Assembly (NCBI RefSeq): GCF_000685035.1
Contig: NZ_BAYB01000043.1
Span: 1 to 63,618, forward strand
Length of the DNA stretch: 63,618 nucleotides
Reading direction: 5' to 3'
From: Paraburkholderia ferrariae NBRC 106233
Lineage (GTDB): Bacteria; Pseudomonadota; Gammaproteobacteria; Burkholderiales; Burkholderiaceae
Shown here: piece by piece, positions 42,612 through 51,609 of the stretch
Numbering within the stretch: the first letter of the stretch is position 1
How the letters are laid out: every line of letters starts with the position of its first letter
The notes under the pieces: model-generated
The model's database searches: none
Seen by the model: the letters and a program-made list of their open reading frames with translations, nothing else
Told to the model about the DNA's origin: nothing
Position numbers and translations under genes: made by a program

Positions 42612-43034
42612 ATGGAGCACATGAACGCCCTGCAAATCCGACTCCTCTCCCTCGCCGCATTCGCGGTGTTCTGCGCCACGGCAACCGGGTGGGGGCTCAC
42701 GCTCGCCACCAGCCGCGCCACGCCCACCGAAGCCGCCGCGGCGCATGCGCCGGTCTCGCTCGACCAGGCCGCCGCGCTCTTCGGCGGCCGGCTCGATCGC
42801 AACCCGGTGCAGGACATCCACCTCTCCGGCATCCTCGCGCTCCAGCAAGGCGCGGCGGCCATCGTGAGCGTCGGCGGCGATCCGGCGAGAGCCATTTCGC
42901 TCGGCGGCCCCATCGGCCAGGACGCCCGGCTCGCCGAAGTGCGCCCCCGCTCGATCGTCATCGACCGCCACGGCGTGCACTCCGAAATCTTCCTGCCCGC
43001 CAACGCGCCCGGGCCCACCATCTACGTGCGCTAA
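42612..43034 (+). CDS. gspC: Short type II secretion protein GspC
   Basis: A 140-aa protein from the ATG at 42612 (or 137 aa from 42621). Membrane helix LLSLAAFAVFCATATGWGL, then a periplasmic HR-type domain: AALFGGRLDRNPVQDIHLSG, ILALQQGAAAIVSVGG and RSIVIDRHGVHSEIFLP. The usual C-terminal PDZ or coiled-coil is missing; the protein is about half the normal GspC length. It is on the opposite strand to all other gsp genes, between gspF and gspG. GspC connects the inner-membrane platform to the GspD secretin. Confidence 0.85.
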   Translation: MEHMNALQIRLLSLAAFAVFCATATGWGLTLATSRATPTEAAAAHAPVSLDQAAALFGGRLDRNPVQDIHLSGILALQQGAAAIVSVGGDPARAISLGGPIGQDARLAEVRPRSIVIDRHGVHSEIFLPANAPGPTIYVR

Positions 43035-43066
43035 CCTGGCCGCCCGCGCCTCGTCCGCCGGCGACG

Positions 43067-44284
43067 CTACTGGACGAGGTTGTTCAACTCGATGATCGGC
43101 AGCATCACCGCCAGCACGATCACGAGCACCACGCCGCCCATCGCGAGAATCAGGAGCGGCTCCAGCAGGCTCGTGAGGAACATCGTGCGGCGCTCCAGCT
43201 CGCGCGACTCGCCTTCGGCGGCGCGGTCGAGCATGGTCGTCACGTCGCCGGTCGCCTCGCCCGAGCGGATCAGGTGCACGAGCACCGGCGGAAACGTCTT
43301 CGTATTGCCGAGCGCCCGGGACAGCGACGTGCCTTCGCGCACGCGCACGATCGCCTCATCCACGTTCGTGCGCATCGCACGGTTCGAGAGCGTTTCGCCC
43401 GCGGCCTGCAAGGCGCGCAGGATCGGCACGCCGGCCGCGGAAAGAATGCCGAGCGTGCTCGCAAAGCGCACCGTGTTGTAGCCGCGCACGAGCTTGCCCG
43501 CGAGCGGCGCCGTGAGCATCCAGCGATCGAACGAAAGCCGCGGCCCGGGCTGGCGCAGGATCGCGCGCACGATCCACGCCACGATCGCCACGGCGATCAG
43601 CACGGCCCACCACCAATGCCGCACGAAGCCGGAGAGCGCCATCATCATGATGGTGAGAAACGGCAGCTCCTGCTTCGTGCTCGCGAACACGTTGACCACC
43701 TGCGGCACCACGTAGCTCAGCAGGAACGTGACGATGCCGAACGCGATGATCGTGACGACGGTCGGGTAGGTGAACGCGAGTACGATCTTCTGCTTGAGCG
43801 CGTTGCGCTGTTCGATGTAGTCGGCGAGGCGCGAGAGCACGATGCCGAGCTTGCCCGTGTGTTCGCCCGCCGCCACGAGCGCGCGGTAGATGTCGGGGAA
43901 GTCGCGCGGGTGCTGTTCGAGCGCATTGGCAAGCGAGTGGCCGCCCAGCACCTCGGCGCGGATCGCCGCCATCAGTTCGCGGATGTAGTCGCGCTCGGCC
44001 TGCTCGGTGAGCACCGCGAGCGCTTCGCCAAGCGGCAGCCCCGCCACCAGCAGGCTTGCGAGCTGGCGCGTGAGGATGGCCTGCTCGCGTTGCGACAGGC
44101 GCCGGCCGAGCGCGAGGCGCTGCTGGCGCGCGCCGCGCGTGCGGCTCGCCGCCGGCTCGACCACGAGCGGCGTGAGCCCCTGGCCGCGCAGCTGCGTGCG
44201 GGCGCTGCGCGCGCTGTCGGCTTCGAGAACGCCTTTCTGGGCCTTGCCCGCGGCGTCGATCGCTTCGAAACGGAATGCCGGCAT
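43067..44284 (-). CDS. gspF: Type II secretion inner-membrane protein GspF
   Basis: A 405-aa platform protein with three helices and two homologous cytoplasmic domains: LSQREQAILTRQLASLLVAGLP and LGILSAAGVPILRALQAAGE. ALEQHPRDFPDIYRALVAAGE and the C-terminal EPLLILAMGGVVLVIVLAVM are typical. It contacts GspE and GspL. Preceded by gspE with a 27-bp gap. Confidence 0.96.
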   Translation of the reverse strand: MPAFRFEAIDAAGKAQKGVLEADSARSARTQLRGQGLTPLVVEPAASRTRGARQQRLALGRRLSQREQAILTRQLASLLVAGLPLGEALAVLTEQAERDYIRELMAAIRAEVLGGHSLANALEQHPRDFPDIYRALVAAGEHTGKLGIVLSRLADYIEQRNALKQKIVLAFTYPTVVTIIAFGIVTFLLSYVVPQVVNVFASTKQELPFLTIMMMALSGFVRHWWWAVLIAVAIVAWIVRAILRQPGPRLSFDRWMLTAPLAGKLVRGYNTVRFASTLGILSAAGVPILRALQAAGETLSNRAMRTNVDEAIVRVREGTSLSRALGNTKTFPPVLVHLIRSGEATGDVTTMLDRAAEGESRELERRTMFLTSLLEPLLILAMGGVVLVIVLAVMLPIIELNNLVQ

Positions 44285-44311
44285 CTTGCTTGAGCCTCTC
44301 TCTTCGATGCC

Positions 44312-45829
44312 TTATGCGCCGCCGGTCACGCGCAGCACTTCTTCGAGCGACGTCGTGCCCGCGTCGAGCCAGCGTTCGCCGTCCTCGCGCAGCGTGCGCA
44401 TGCCCTGCGCGCGGCCGGCCGCGAAGATCTCCGCATCGGCTGCATTGCGGTGGATGAGCGCGCGAATCGGTTCGTCGATCAGCAGCAGTTCGTACACGCC
44501 GCGCCGCCCCGAGTAGCCCGAATGGCCGCAACGCTCGCACCCCACCGGATGCCAGCGCATGCGGCCGTCGTCCTCGGCGCGCGCTTCCTTGCAGACGGGG
44601 CAGAGCTGCCGCACGAGCCGCTGCGCGAGCACGCCGAGCAGCGACGAAGCGAGCAGGTACGGCTCGACGCCCATGTCGGTGAGACGCGTCACGGCCGAGG
44701 CCGCGTCGTTGGTGTGCAGCGTGGCGAGCACGAGGTGGCCCGTGAGCGAGGCCTGCACGGCGATCTGCGCGGTTTCGAGGTCGCGGATTTCGCCGATCAT
44801 GATGATGTCCGGATCCTGACGCAGGATCGAGCGCAGCGCGCGCGCGAACGTCATGCCGATGCGCTCGTTCACCTGGGTCTGGCCGATGCCCGAGAGGTCG
44901 TACTCGATCGGGTCTTCGACCGTCATGATGTTGGTCGTGGCCGTTTCCAGCCGCGACATCGACGCATAGAGCGTGGTCGTCTTGCCCGAGCCCGTGGGCC
45001 CCGTGACGAGCACGATGCCGTGAGGCTTCGCGATCAACTGGTCGAACCTGGCGAGCGTGTCGGCGGCCATGCCGAGCGCTTCCAGATTCAGGCGCTGCGC
45101 GTCCTTTTCCAGCAGACGCAGCACGGCGCGTTCGCCGTGGCCCGTAGGCAGCGTCGAAACGCGCACGTCCACGGGCCGCCCGCCCACGCGCAGCGTGATG
45201 CGGCCATCCTGCGGCAGCCGTTTTTCGGCGATGTCGAGCTGCGCCATGATCTTGATCCGCGAGATCAGCGCGCCGTGCAGCGCCTTTTTCGGGCGCACCA
45301 CGTCGCGCAGCGTGCCGTCCACGCGAAAGCGCACGACCGAAGCGTTCTCGAACGGCTCGATGTGGATATCGGAGGCCTGCTCGCGCGCGGCCTGCGTGAG
45401 GAGCGCGTTGATCATGCGGATGATCGGCGCGTCGTCTTCGGATTCCAGCAGGTCTTCCACTTCGGGAATGTCCTGCATGAGCCGCGACAGATCCACTTCG
45501 CCTTCCACTTCGCCCACCACCTGGGCCGCGCTGCCGTCGTGGCGCGCGTAGGCCTGGTTGATCGCGAGCGCGAGCTCGTCGGCGGCAATGCGCACGAAAC
45601 GCACGGCGCCGAAATTGCGCGCGACTTCGGCGATGGCCGCACTGCTCGTGCGCTCGCTGATCCACACTTCGAGCCCGTCCGCCTGCTGGTGCGCCACGAG
45701 GATCTGCCCGCTCTTCGCAAAGCCATAGGGCACGAGACGCGCCGCGAGCGGCGAGGGCGCCTCGCGCACGGCGTGCGGCGCCCCCGCCGTCGCCGGCAAC
45801 GCGCTGCCAGGCGTTTGCGGCGTATTCAC
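44312..45829 (-). CDS. gspE: Type II secretion ATPase GspE
   Basis: A 505-aa cytoplasmic ATPase powering pseudopilus growth. Walker A GPTGSGKT (277-284), Asp box TVEDPIEYDL, Walker B DIIMIGEIRD (341-350), His box HLVLATLHTND, and the zinc tetracysteine C410-x2-C413 and C431-x2-C434. The N-terminal domain binds GspL. The start is a GTG at 45829 overlapping the gspD stop (GTGA). Confidence 0.97.
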   Translation of the reverse strand: MNTPQTPGSALPATAGAPHAVREAPSPLAARLVPYGFAKSGQILVAHQQADGLEVWISERTSSAAIAEVARNFGAVRFVRIAADELALAINQAYARHDGSAAQVVGEVEGEVDLSRLMQDIPEVEDLLESEDDAPIIRMINALLTQAAREQASDIHIEPFENASVVRFRVDGTLRDVVRPKKALHGALISRIKIMAQLDIAEKRLPQDGRITLRVGGRPVDVRVSTLPTGHGERAVLRLLEKDAQRLNLEALGMAADTLARFDQLIAKPHGIVLVTGPTGSGKTTTLYASMSRLETATTNIMTVEDPIEYDLSGIGQTQVNERIGMTFARALRSILRQDPDIIMIGEIRDLETAQIAVQASLTGHLVLATLHTNDAASAVTRLTDMGVEPYLLASSLLGVLAQRLVRQLCPVCKEARAEDDGRMRWHPVGCERCGHSGYSGRRGVYELLLIDEPIRALIHRNAADAEIFAAGRAQGMRTLREDGERWLDAGTTSLEEVLRVTGGA

Positions 45830-48228
45830 TGTTGCGCTCCCGGCGAAGTCAGCAAAGGTTGCGCGGGCAACGTCTGCACCGGCACGGCCGGCTGCGCGGG
45901 CTGCGTCTGCACGGCGCCTGCGGGTGTGTTCGGCACGGCATAGGTGTTCACGCCGGGCGCCGTTCCTGCTGGTCCCGCACTACCGGCGCCCGTGCTGCTG
46001 GGCGCGGCGGGCGCGAGCGAGCGCACCGCCTGTTCGCGCCGCATCTTGTCGAGATCGAAGAGGTTCAGCGCGGAACCGCCTTCGGCCGGGCCCACCGGCA
46101 TCGGCGGCACCACCGGATCGTCCTTGTCCCTGATCAGGTTGTTATCCGACTGGTAAGCCCCCGTCACGCCCTGGATGTAGTCGTAGCGGTTCGACGTCAC
46201 GGCCTGCGCCGTGTTGCGGTCGCTGATGATCACCGGACGCAGGAACACCATCAGGTTGGTCTTCGAGCGCGTCTTGTTTTCGGAGCGGAACAGCTGGCCG
46301 ATCCAGGGAATGTCGCCGAGCAGCGGCACCTTGCTGTTGCTGACCTGGTAGTTGTCCTGCATCAGCCCGCCGAGCACGATGATTTCGCCGTTGTCGGCCA
46401 GCACGGTGGACTGGATCGAACGCTTCGTGAAGTCCGGGCCGGCCGGATTGGTCGAGACGTTGGTCGTGCCGTTCACGATCGCCGAATCTTCCGTGTAGAG
46501 CTGAAGCTTCAGGATGCCGCCGTCGGTGATCTGCGGCTTGATGTGCAGCGTGAGGCCAACGTCGACGCGGTCGTACGTGTTGAACGCCGTGCCCGTCGTG
46601 CCGCTCGTGAGATTCGAGTAGGAGCCGGTCTGGATCGGCACGTTGGTGCCGACGACGATCTTCGCATCCTGGTTGTCGAGCGTGATGAGGTTAGGCGTGG
46701 AGAGCACGTTGGCGTCGGCCGAGCCGGCAAACGCCTGCAACAGGGCGCCGAGTCCCTGCACGCCGAAAATGTTGTGCACCCAGCCGACGTTCAGGCCCTG
46801 CTGCAAGCTCGGGTTCGCGGTGGCGAGCGCGCCCGCGAGGCCGCCGGTCGCCGCCGCCGCGGTCAGGTTGACGATGTTGTTCCCGGTGCCGGTGGCGAGG
46901 TTGGTCCCGGCAAGCACCGAGCCCGTTCCGATCTGCCACTGGATACCCAGATTGGCGCTCGTATTCGAATTCAGTTCGACGATCAGCGCTTCGATATAGA
47001 CCTGCGCGCGCCGCACGTCGAGCTGGTCGATCACGGCGCGCAGATTGCGGTACACCGGGTCCGGCGCCGTGATGATGAGCGAATTGGTGGGCGCGTCGGC
47101 CTGGATCATGCCGCCGCCCGAATTGTCGTCGCTCTTGTTCTTGTCGCTGCTGAAATCGCCGTCGTTGCTGCCCGAGGACGTGCCGCCGCCCGAAAGCGGA
47201 TTGCTCGACGAAGACGAATTGCTGCCGAGCGAGTTGGGCAGGGGCGGCGTGCCGGACATGCCGGTGGAGGTGCTGCTGCCGCCGCCGCTGCCGTTCTGGT
47301 TGAACGAATTCGCGTTGCTGCCGGACGACGACGAATCGTTGCCGCCTTTGCCCATCATGCCGCGCAGCGTCTTGGCGAGCTCCGTGGCGTCGGCGTTGCG
47401 CAGCCGCACGACGTGGATATTGCCCGGCATGCTGGTGGGCGCGTCGAGCTGCTTCGCCAGCTGGGCCGCGGCCGCGAGACGCTGGGCGTTCGAGGCGCGC
47501 AGCATCAGCGAGTTGGTGCGCGGGTCGGCCACCACCGAAACCTTCAGCGAGGGGTCCGAGGCGCCGATTGCGCCCGGATCGAGCATCTTCGAGATCTGCG
47601 GTGCGATGTCGAGCGCATTGGCGTTATGCAGCGGCACGACCTGCACCTGCTGGCCCGCGGCCGTGTCCACGCCCGCGATGATCGCGGCGAGCCGGCGCAC
47701 GTTGTCGGCGTAGTCGGTCACGACGAGCGTGTTGTTCGCCGGGTAGGCCGCAATCGTATTGTTCGGCGAGATGAGCGGACGCAGCACGGGCAGCAGGTTA
47801 TTGGCCGACTCGTTCTTCAGCACGAACACCTGCGTGACCACCTGGTCGCCGCGCGCGGTGGGCGCATTGCCGACATAAGTGGGCACGCCCTGGAGCTTGG
47901 CGTCGGCCTCGGGCACGACCTTCAGCACGCCGTGATCCTGCACGAGCGCAAAGCCCTGCATGCGCAGCGCCGATTGCAACGTCTTGAGCGCCTGGTCCTC
48001 GGGAACGGGGTTCTCCGAAACGAGGTTGAGCTGCCCCTTCACGCGCGGGTCGACGATGATGGTTTTGCCGGTCGCGGCGCCAATCGCCCGCGCCACCTGG
48101 TCGATGTCGGCATTGACGAAATTGAGCGTCACCTGGGCGTGCGCGAGCTGCGCCGAGATGAGTCCGCTCACGAGCAGCGCCGTGGCGACGCGACGCAAAG
48201 CCATACGATTTCTTCTCATGGATGTCAT
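45826..48228 (-). CDS. gspD: Type II secretion secretin GspD
   Basis: An 800-aa outer-membrane channel. Signal peptide near ATALLVSGLISAQLAHA, then N0 (VTLNFVNADIDQVARAIG), N1-N3 domains and the secretin core with VPLLGDIPWIGQLFR and NLMVFLRPVII. A long Ser/Gly/Asn-rich insertion (about residues 290-370) lies within the N3 region. The C-terminus has an Ala/Pro/Thr-rich tail. ATGs at 48228, 48219 and 48204 are all possible. First gene of the D-E-F operon. Confidence 0.95.
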   Translation of the reverse strand: MTSMRRNRMALRRVATALLVSGLISAQLAHAQVTLNFVNADIDQVARAIGAATGKTIIVDPRVKGQLNLVSENPVPEDQALKTLQSALRMQGFALVQDHGVLKVVPEADAKLQGVPTYVGNAPTARGDQVVTQVFVLKNESANNLLPVLRPLISPNNTIAAYPANNTLVVTDYADNVRRLAAIIAGVDTAAGQQVQVVPLHNANALDIAPQISKMLDPGAIGASDPSLKVSVVADPRTNSLMLRASNAQRLAAAAQLAKQLDAPTSMPGNIHVVRLRNADATELAKTLRGMMGKGGNDSSSSGSNANSFNQNGSGGGSSTSTGMSGTPPLPNSLGSNSSSSSNPLSGGGTSSGSNDGDFSSDKNKSDDNSGGGMIQADAPTNSLIITAPDPVYRNLRAVIDQLDVRRAQVYIEALIVELNSNTSANLGIQWQIGTGSVLAGTNLATGTGNNIVNLTAAAATGGLAGALATANPSLQQGLNVGWVHNIFGVQGLGALLQAFAGSADANVLSTPNLITLDNQDAKIVVGTNVPIQTGSYSNLTSGTTGTAFNTYDRVDVGLTLHIKPQITDGGILKLQLYTEDSAIVNGTTNVSTNPAGPDFTKRSIQSTVLADNGEIIVLGGLMQDNYQVSNSKVPLLGDIPWIGQLFRSENKTRSKTNLMVFLRPVIISDRNTAQAVTSNRYDYIQGVTGAYQSDNNLIRDKDDPVVPPMPVGPAEGGSALNLFDLDKMRREQAVRSLAPAAPSSTGAGSAGPAGTAPGVNTYAVPNTPAGAVQTQPAQPAVPVQTLPAQPLLTSPGAQQ

Positions 48229-48760
48229 ATCGAAGCCGGCGGCGGACACCCCCGGCCATTCGTGCGTGTTTGTGCGTATTCGTGCGTGATGAACGAACGG
48301 CTGGCGCTGCCGGCCGCTCCGGTTGCCGCTGGCTGCCGCCTCTTTTGTCCCCTCGGCATCCCGATGATCTGCAAAAAAACGCAACAGTAGCAGCTTTTCG
48401 TGTCGAAAATGTCACAAGAAAAGAACGTCTGTGGTTTTCTTCTAGAGCTCTTGCATAATCCAAAGCCGTTTGTAAGGTGCGCCTGGACGGGTTCGACACG
48501 GTCCCGCGCGCCCTGGCGTTCCCGCAGACCCGGCAAGCCTCGTCCGGATGGGCATCACGGCTTGACGCGTCATAAGCGGCCGGTATGATACGGGCGATCC
48601 TCGGGTACGCGAAACCGGTGCAGGCCGGCCGCGCCTGTGGGTCACACACCCTGGGTCATACCCCATGGGTGACGTCTCGCGAGTCATGCCGTATCAGGAG
48701 TTTCCCTGGCTCTGTGGCGTTCTTGCCCGCTATGCTTCCGTACGTTTTTGCCCGTTGCCT
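48229..48760. other. Intergenic region between gspD and the transglycosylase gene
   Basis: 532 bp between divergent genes. It is AT-rich around 48370-48470. A heptamer TGGGT(C/G)A occurs three times at exact 14-bp spacing (48638, 48652, 48666), about 95-120 bp before the transglycosylase start. No gene supported. Confidence 0.5.
48638..48672 (+). repeat. Three TGGGTSA repeats at 14-bp spacing
   Basis: TGGGTCA at 48638-48644 and 48652-48658, and TGGGTGA at 48666-48672. A possible regulator binding array upstream of the transglycosylase gene. Confidence 0.45.
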
Positions 48761-49207
48761 ATGAAGAAGGTCTGGTCCCGTTTGCTTGCCGCTGCCGCCA
48801 CGCTCGCGCTGGCCAGCGTCAGCACGCTCGCGCGCGCCGACTGCTTCGACGAAGCCGCCCGCTATCAGCAGGTCAATCCGCTGATCCTGCGCGCGATCGC
48901 CTGGCAGGAATCGCACAACCACCCGGACGCAGTGCACAGGAATGCTAACGGTTCGACCGATTACGGCGTCATGCAGATCAATTCCGTGCACCTCGCCACG
49001 CTCGCGCAGTACGGCATCTCGCAGAACACGCTGATGGAGCCGTGCAAGAACGTTTATATTGCCGCATGGCATCTGCGCCAGCAGATGAACAAGTACGGCA
49101 ACACCTGGGCCGCGGTGGGCGCCTACCATTCCGCCACCCCTGCGCTGCGCGACCGCTACGCGCAGCAGATCGCCGATATCCTTCGGCAGTGGAATTTCCT
49201 CAAGTAA
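48761..49207 (+). CDS. Periplasmic lytic transglycosylase (SLT/IpgF-like)
   Basis: A 148-aa enzyme that cleaves peptidoglycan glycan strands. Signal peptide MKKVWSRLLAAAATLALASV…ARA, then the SLT fold: LILRAIAWQESHNHPDA with catalytic E50, STDYGVMQINSVH and GNTWAAVGAYHSATP. Two Cys (C28, C-type near 108) may pair. Such small transglycosylases are often linked to secretion systems; here it neighbours the gsp genes and may open the wall for them (inference). The start is at the ATG 48761. Confidence 0.92.
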   Translation: MKKVWSRLLAAAATLALASVSTLARADCFDEAARYQQVNPLILRAIAWQESHNHPDAVHRNANGSTDYGVMQINSVHLATLAQYGISQNTLMEPCKNVYIAAWHLRQQMNKYGNTWAAVGAYHSATPALRDRYAQQIADILRQWNFLK

Positions 49208-49317
49208 GCCGCCCGGCGCCTCGCGGCCTCTTAGCGGCGCGCGCCTGCATGATGCACAATGCGTTCTAGCGCCGCGTACGCGCGGCCCGTCCCCGTCTTT
49301 CTGACTCCCACACTGCA

Positions 49318-50661
49318 ATGAACCAGCCGCCACTGCCCGTCACCGTGCTCTCCGGGTTCCTGGGCGCGGGCAAAACCACGCTGCTCAACCACGTCCTCGC
49401 CAATCGCGCCGGCCTGCGCGTGGCCGTGATCGTCAACGATCTGGCCGCCGTCAATATCGATGCGGCGCTGGTGCGCGACGCCGCCTCGCCTGCGCAGCAG
49501 GCGCCGGGGCTCGTCGAACTGTCGAACGGCTGCATCTGCTGCACGCTGCGCGAGGATCTGCTCACCGAGATCGGGCGTCTTGCCGACCCGGCGCAGTCCG
49601 GCCAGCATTTCGACGCCATCCTGATCGAATCCACCGGCGTAGCCGAACCCATGCCGGTCGCGGAGAGCTTCGCCTTCGCCGGCGAAGAAGGCCATGCACT
49701 GGCCGGTTTTGCGCGGCTCGACACCATGGTCACGGTTGTCGATGCGTTCAACTTCCTGCGCGACTATGCGAGCGCCGATCCACTTGCCGAACGTGGCGTG
49801 ACGGTTGAGGAAGGCGACGACCGCACGATCGTCGAACTGCTGATCGAGCAGGTGGAGTTCTGCGACGTGCTGGTCCTGAACAAGGCCGATCTCGTCAGCG
49901 CCGACGAACTCGCGCGCCTGCAGCACATCCTCAAGCAGATCAATCCGCGCGCGGTGCAGGTGGTGAGCCGCTTTGGAGACGTGCCGCTCGATCAGGTGCT
50001 CGACACCGGGCGCTTCGACTTCGACGCGGCGGCAAGCGCACCGGGCTGGCAGGCTTCGCTGCGCGAGGCGAAGCACGAGCATGACCACGATCACGACGAC
50101 CACGACGGTTGCGACGACCCCGACTGCAACCACGCGCAGCGCCACGATGCGAACGCCTACGGCATCGGCAGCTTCGTGTATCGCGCGCGCCGGCCGTTTC
50201 ACCCCGCGCGCCTGTGGGCGCTGCTGAATCAGGAGTGGCCGGGCGTGCTGCGCTCGAAAGGCTTCTTCTGGCTCGCTTCGCGTAACGACGTGACCGGTTC
50301 GCTCTCGCAGGCCGGCGGCGTGTGCCGTCACGGGCCGGCCGGCACGTGGTGGGCCGCGCTTGCCCGCGAAGAATGGCCGCAGGACGCCGGGCTGGAACGC
50401 GAGATCGCCGCCGACTGGTTCGGCGACCTGAACGACACCCGCATCGGCGACCGCCGCCAGGAACTGGTGCTGATCGGCGTGGATCTGGATCGCGACGCGT
50501 GGCAGGCAAAGTTCGACGCGTGCCTCCTGACCGAAGCCGAATTCGCCGCCGGCCCCGACGCCTGGCAGCATTACGACGACCCGTTTCCCGACTGGGATTT
50601 CGACGACGACGAACACGATCACGATCACGACGGTGAAGGCGAAATCGTGCATCGGCACTGA
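49318..50661 (+). CDS. CobW/COG0523-family GTPase, putative metal chaperone
   Basis: A 447-aa G3E GTPase. P-loop GFLGAGKT (13-20), the metal-binding CxCC motif GCICCTL (C72-C74-C75), ESTGVAEP, and NKAD at 188-191. A His/Asp-rich stretch (KHEHDHDHDDHDGCDDPD, about 252-270) and a second His-rich tail (DDDEHDHDHDGEG) follow. The CobW C-terminal domain begins at about 280. These proteins deliver zinc or other metals. No Zur box was recognised upstream. Confidence 0.92.
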   Translation: MNQPPLPVTVLSGFLGAGKTTLLNHVLANRAGLRVAVIVNDLAAVNIDAALVRDAASPAQQAPGLVELSNGCICCTLREDLLTEIGRLADPAQSGQHFDAILIESTGVAEPMPVAESFAFAGEEGHALAGFARLDTMVTVVDAFNFLRDYASADPLAERGVTVEEGDDRTIVELLIEQVEFCDVLVLNKADLVSADELARLQHILKQINPRAVQVVSRFGDVPLDQVLDTGRFDFDAAASAPGWQASLREAKHEHDHDHDDHDGCDDPDCNHAQRHDANAYGIGSFVYRARRPFHPARLWALLNQEWPGVLRSKGFFWLASRNDVTGSLSQAGGVCRHGPAGTWWAALAREEWPQDAGLEREIAADWFGDLNDTRIGDRRQELVLIGVDLDRDAWQAKFDACLLTEAEFAAGPDAWQHYDDPFPDWDFDDDEHDHDHDGEGEIVHRH

Positions 50662-50704
50662 GTTCCCGGGTCCGCAACTGGCGCACCGGCGCAAACAGGA
50701 AAAA

Positions 50705-50750
50705 AACGGCGCCGCGTCGAAGCGATATCGACGCGGCGCCGTTGCTTTTT
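50705..50750 (+). terminator. Strong intrinsic terminator after the CobW-type gene
   Basis: A perfect 16-bp stem (50705-50720, 50728-50743) with a 7-nt loop and TTTTT. Confidence 0.9.
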
Positions 50751-50792
50751 CGCCTGGCTTTTTCCGGCCTCTTTCGCGCAGCAGCGCAGGCG

Positions 50793-50815
50793 AAAAAAAA
50801 CCCGCCAGGGGCGGG
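50793..50815 (-). terminator. Intrinsic terminator of the HU gene
   Basis: A stem CCCGCC/GGCGGG with 3-nt loop; on the minus strand it is followed by TTTTTTTT. Confidence 0.85.
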
Positions 50816-50838
50816 TGTCAACTTAAAGCGGCAATCCG

Positions 50839-51117
50839 TTAGCGCTTGTTGACGGCGTCCTTGAACGCCTTGCCAGCGGTGAACTTCACCGTCTTGGCAG
50901 CCGGAATCTTGATGGTTTCGCCCGTCTTCGGGTTACGGCCCGTACGTGCCGCGCGCTTGCCCGAACCAAAGCTGCCGAAGCCGATCAGCTGCACGGCGTC
51001 ACCCTTTGCCACAGCCTTCTTGACCACTTCGAGGAGCGTGTCCAGCGTCTCGCCGGTTTGCGCCTTGCTGGCGCCCGTCTGCCCTGCGACGGCGTCGATC
51101 AGTTCCTGTTTATTCAT
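50839..51117 (-). CDS. HU-family DNA-binding protein
   Basis: A 92-aa histone-like protein that bends and packages DNA. It starts MNKQELIDAVAGQTGASKAQ, has GDAVQLIGFGSFGSGKRAAR and the DNA-arm motif RTGRNPKTGETIKIPAA, ending VKFTAGKAFKDAVN. Complete HU. A perfect -10 TATAAT is at 51173-51168 on the minus strand, about 50 bp upstream. Confidence 0.96.
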   Translation of the reverse strand: MNKQELIDAVAGQTGASKAQTGETLDTLLEVVKKAVAKGDAVQLIGFGSFGSGKRAARTGRNPKTGETIKIPAAKTVKFTAGKAFKDAVNKR

Positions 51118-51609
51118 TGAGAAGTTCCTTATCAGTTTAGGTTGACACGAACAGCGCGAACGCGCCGATTATACGGACGCGTGCCGCGCCGTCGAGCAGC
51201 GACGGTTCCGGAGCACCCCGGCTTGTTCGCGTCGTGGCGCGGATGCCTGCTCCTCGCTGCGACGGCCGTGCTGCCGCTTCCCTGGGCGGCGCTTGCTATG
51301 ATAGCGCAGCGCAAACCCAATAACGACAAGGGTTTCGAAGATTTGAACCGGTATTCGCCCGAATTCGGCCTGATTTTGATCCGGTAGCCGCTTTTTTTCG
51401 CCGCAGCCCTCGAAAAGACCGCCGCGCTGACCATTTCCAACGGTCATGCGTTGCGTCCAGCCAACGCCCGCACCCGCGGAAAGCCCGGCTGGACGGGGGT
51501 TTTGAGCGGATGCATGGGTGCTCGCTTGCGACTTGCCTGTGGCTAGATCGCTGCGCGATCACCGTTCTCACCGCGTTTTACTGCACCGTCCTGCCCGTTC
51601 GCGATCCTT
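51118..51609. other. Intergenic region between HU and mnmC
   Basis: 492 bp between divergent genes. It contains the HU promoter region with TATAAT at 51168-51173 (minus strand) and an AT-richer stretch at 51300-51375. No gene recognised. Confidence 0.45.

Noticed and set aside
43356..45665. Open frame of 769 codons overlapping gspF and gspE in another frame
   Set aside because: Same strand, shifted frame of two real genes; low-complexity Arg-rich protein.
45832..48390. Open frame of 852 codons antisense to gspD
   Set aside because: It is the mirror of a firmly identified secretin gene; Arg/Ala/His-rich composition is typical of a high-GC antisense frame, with no domain.
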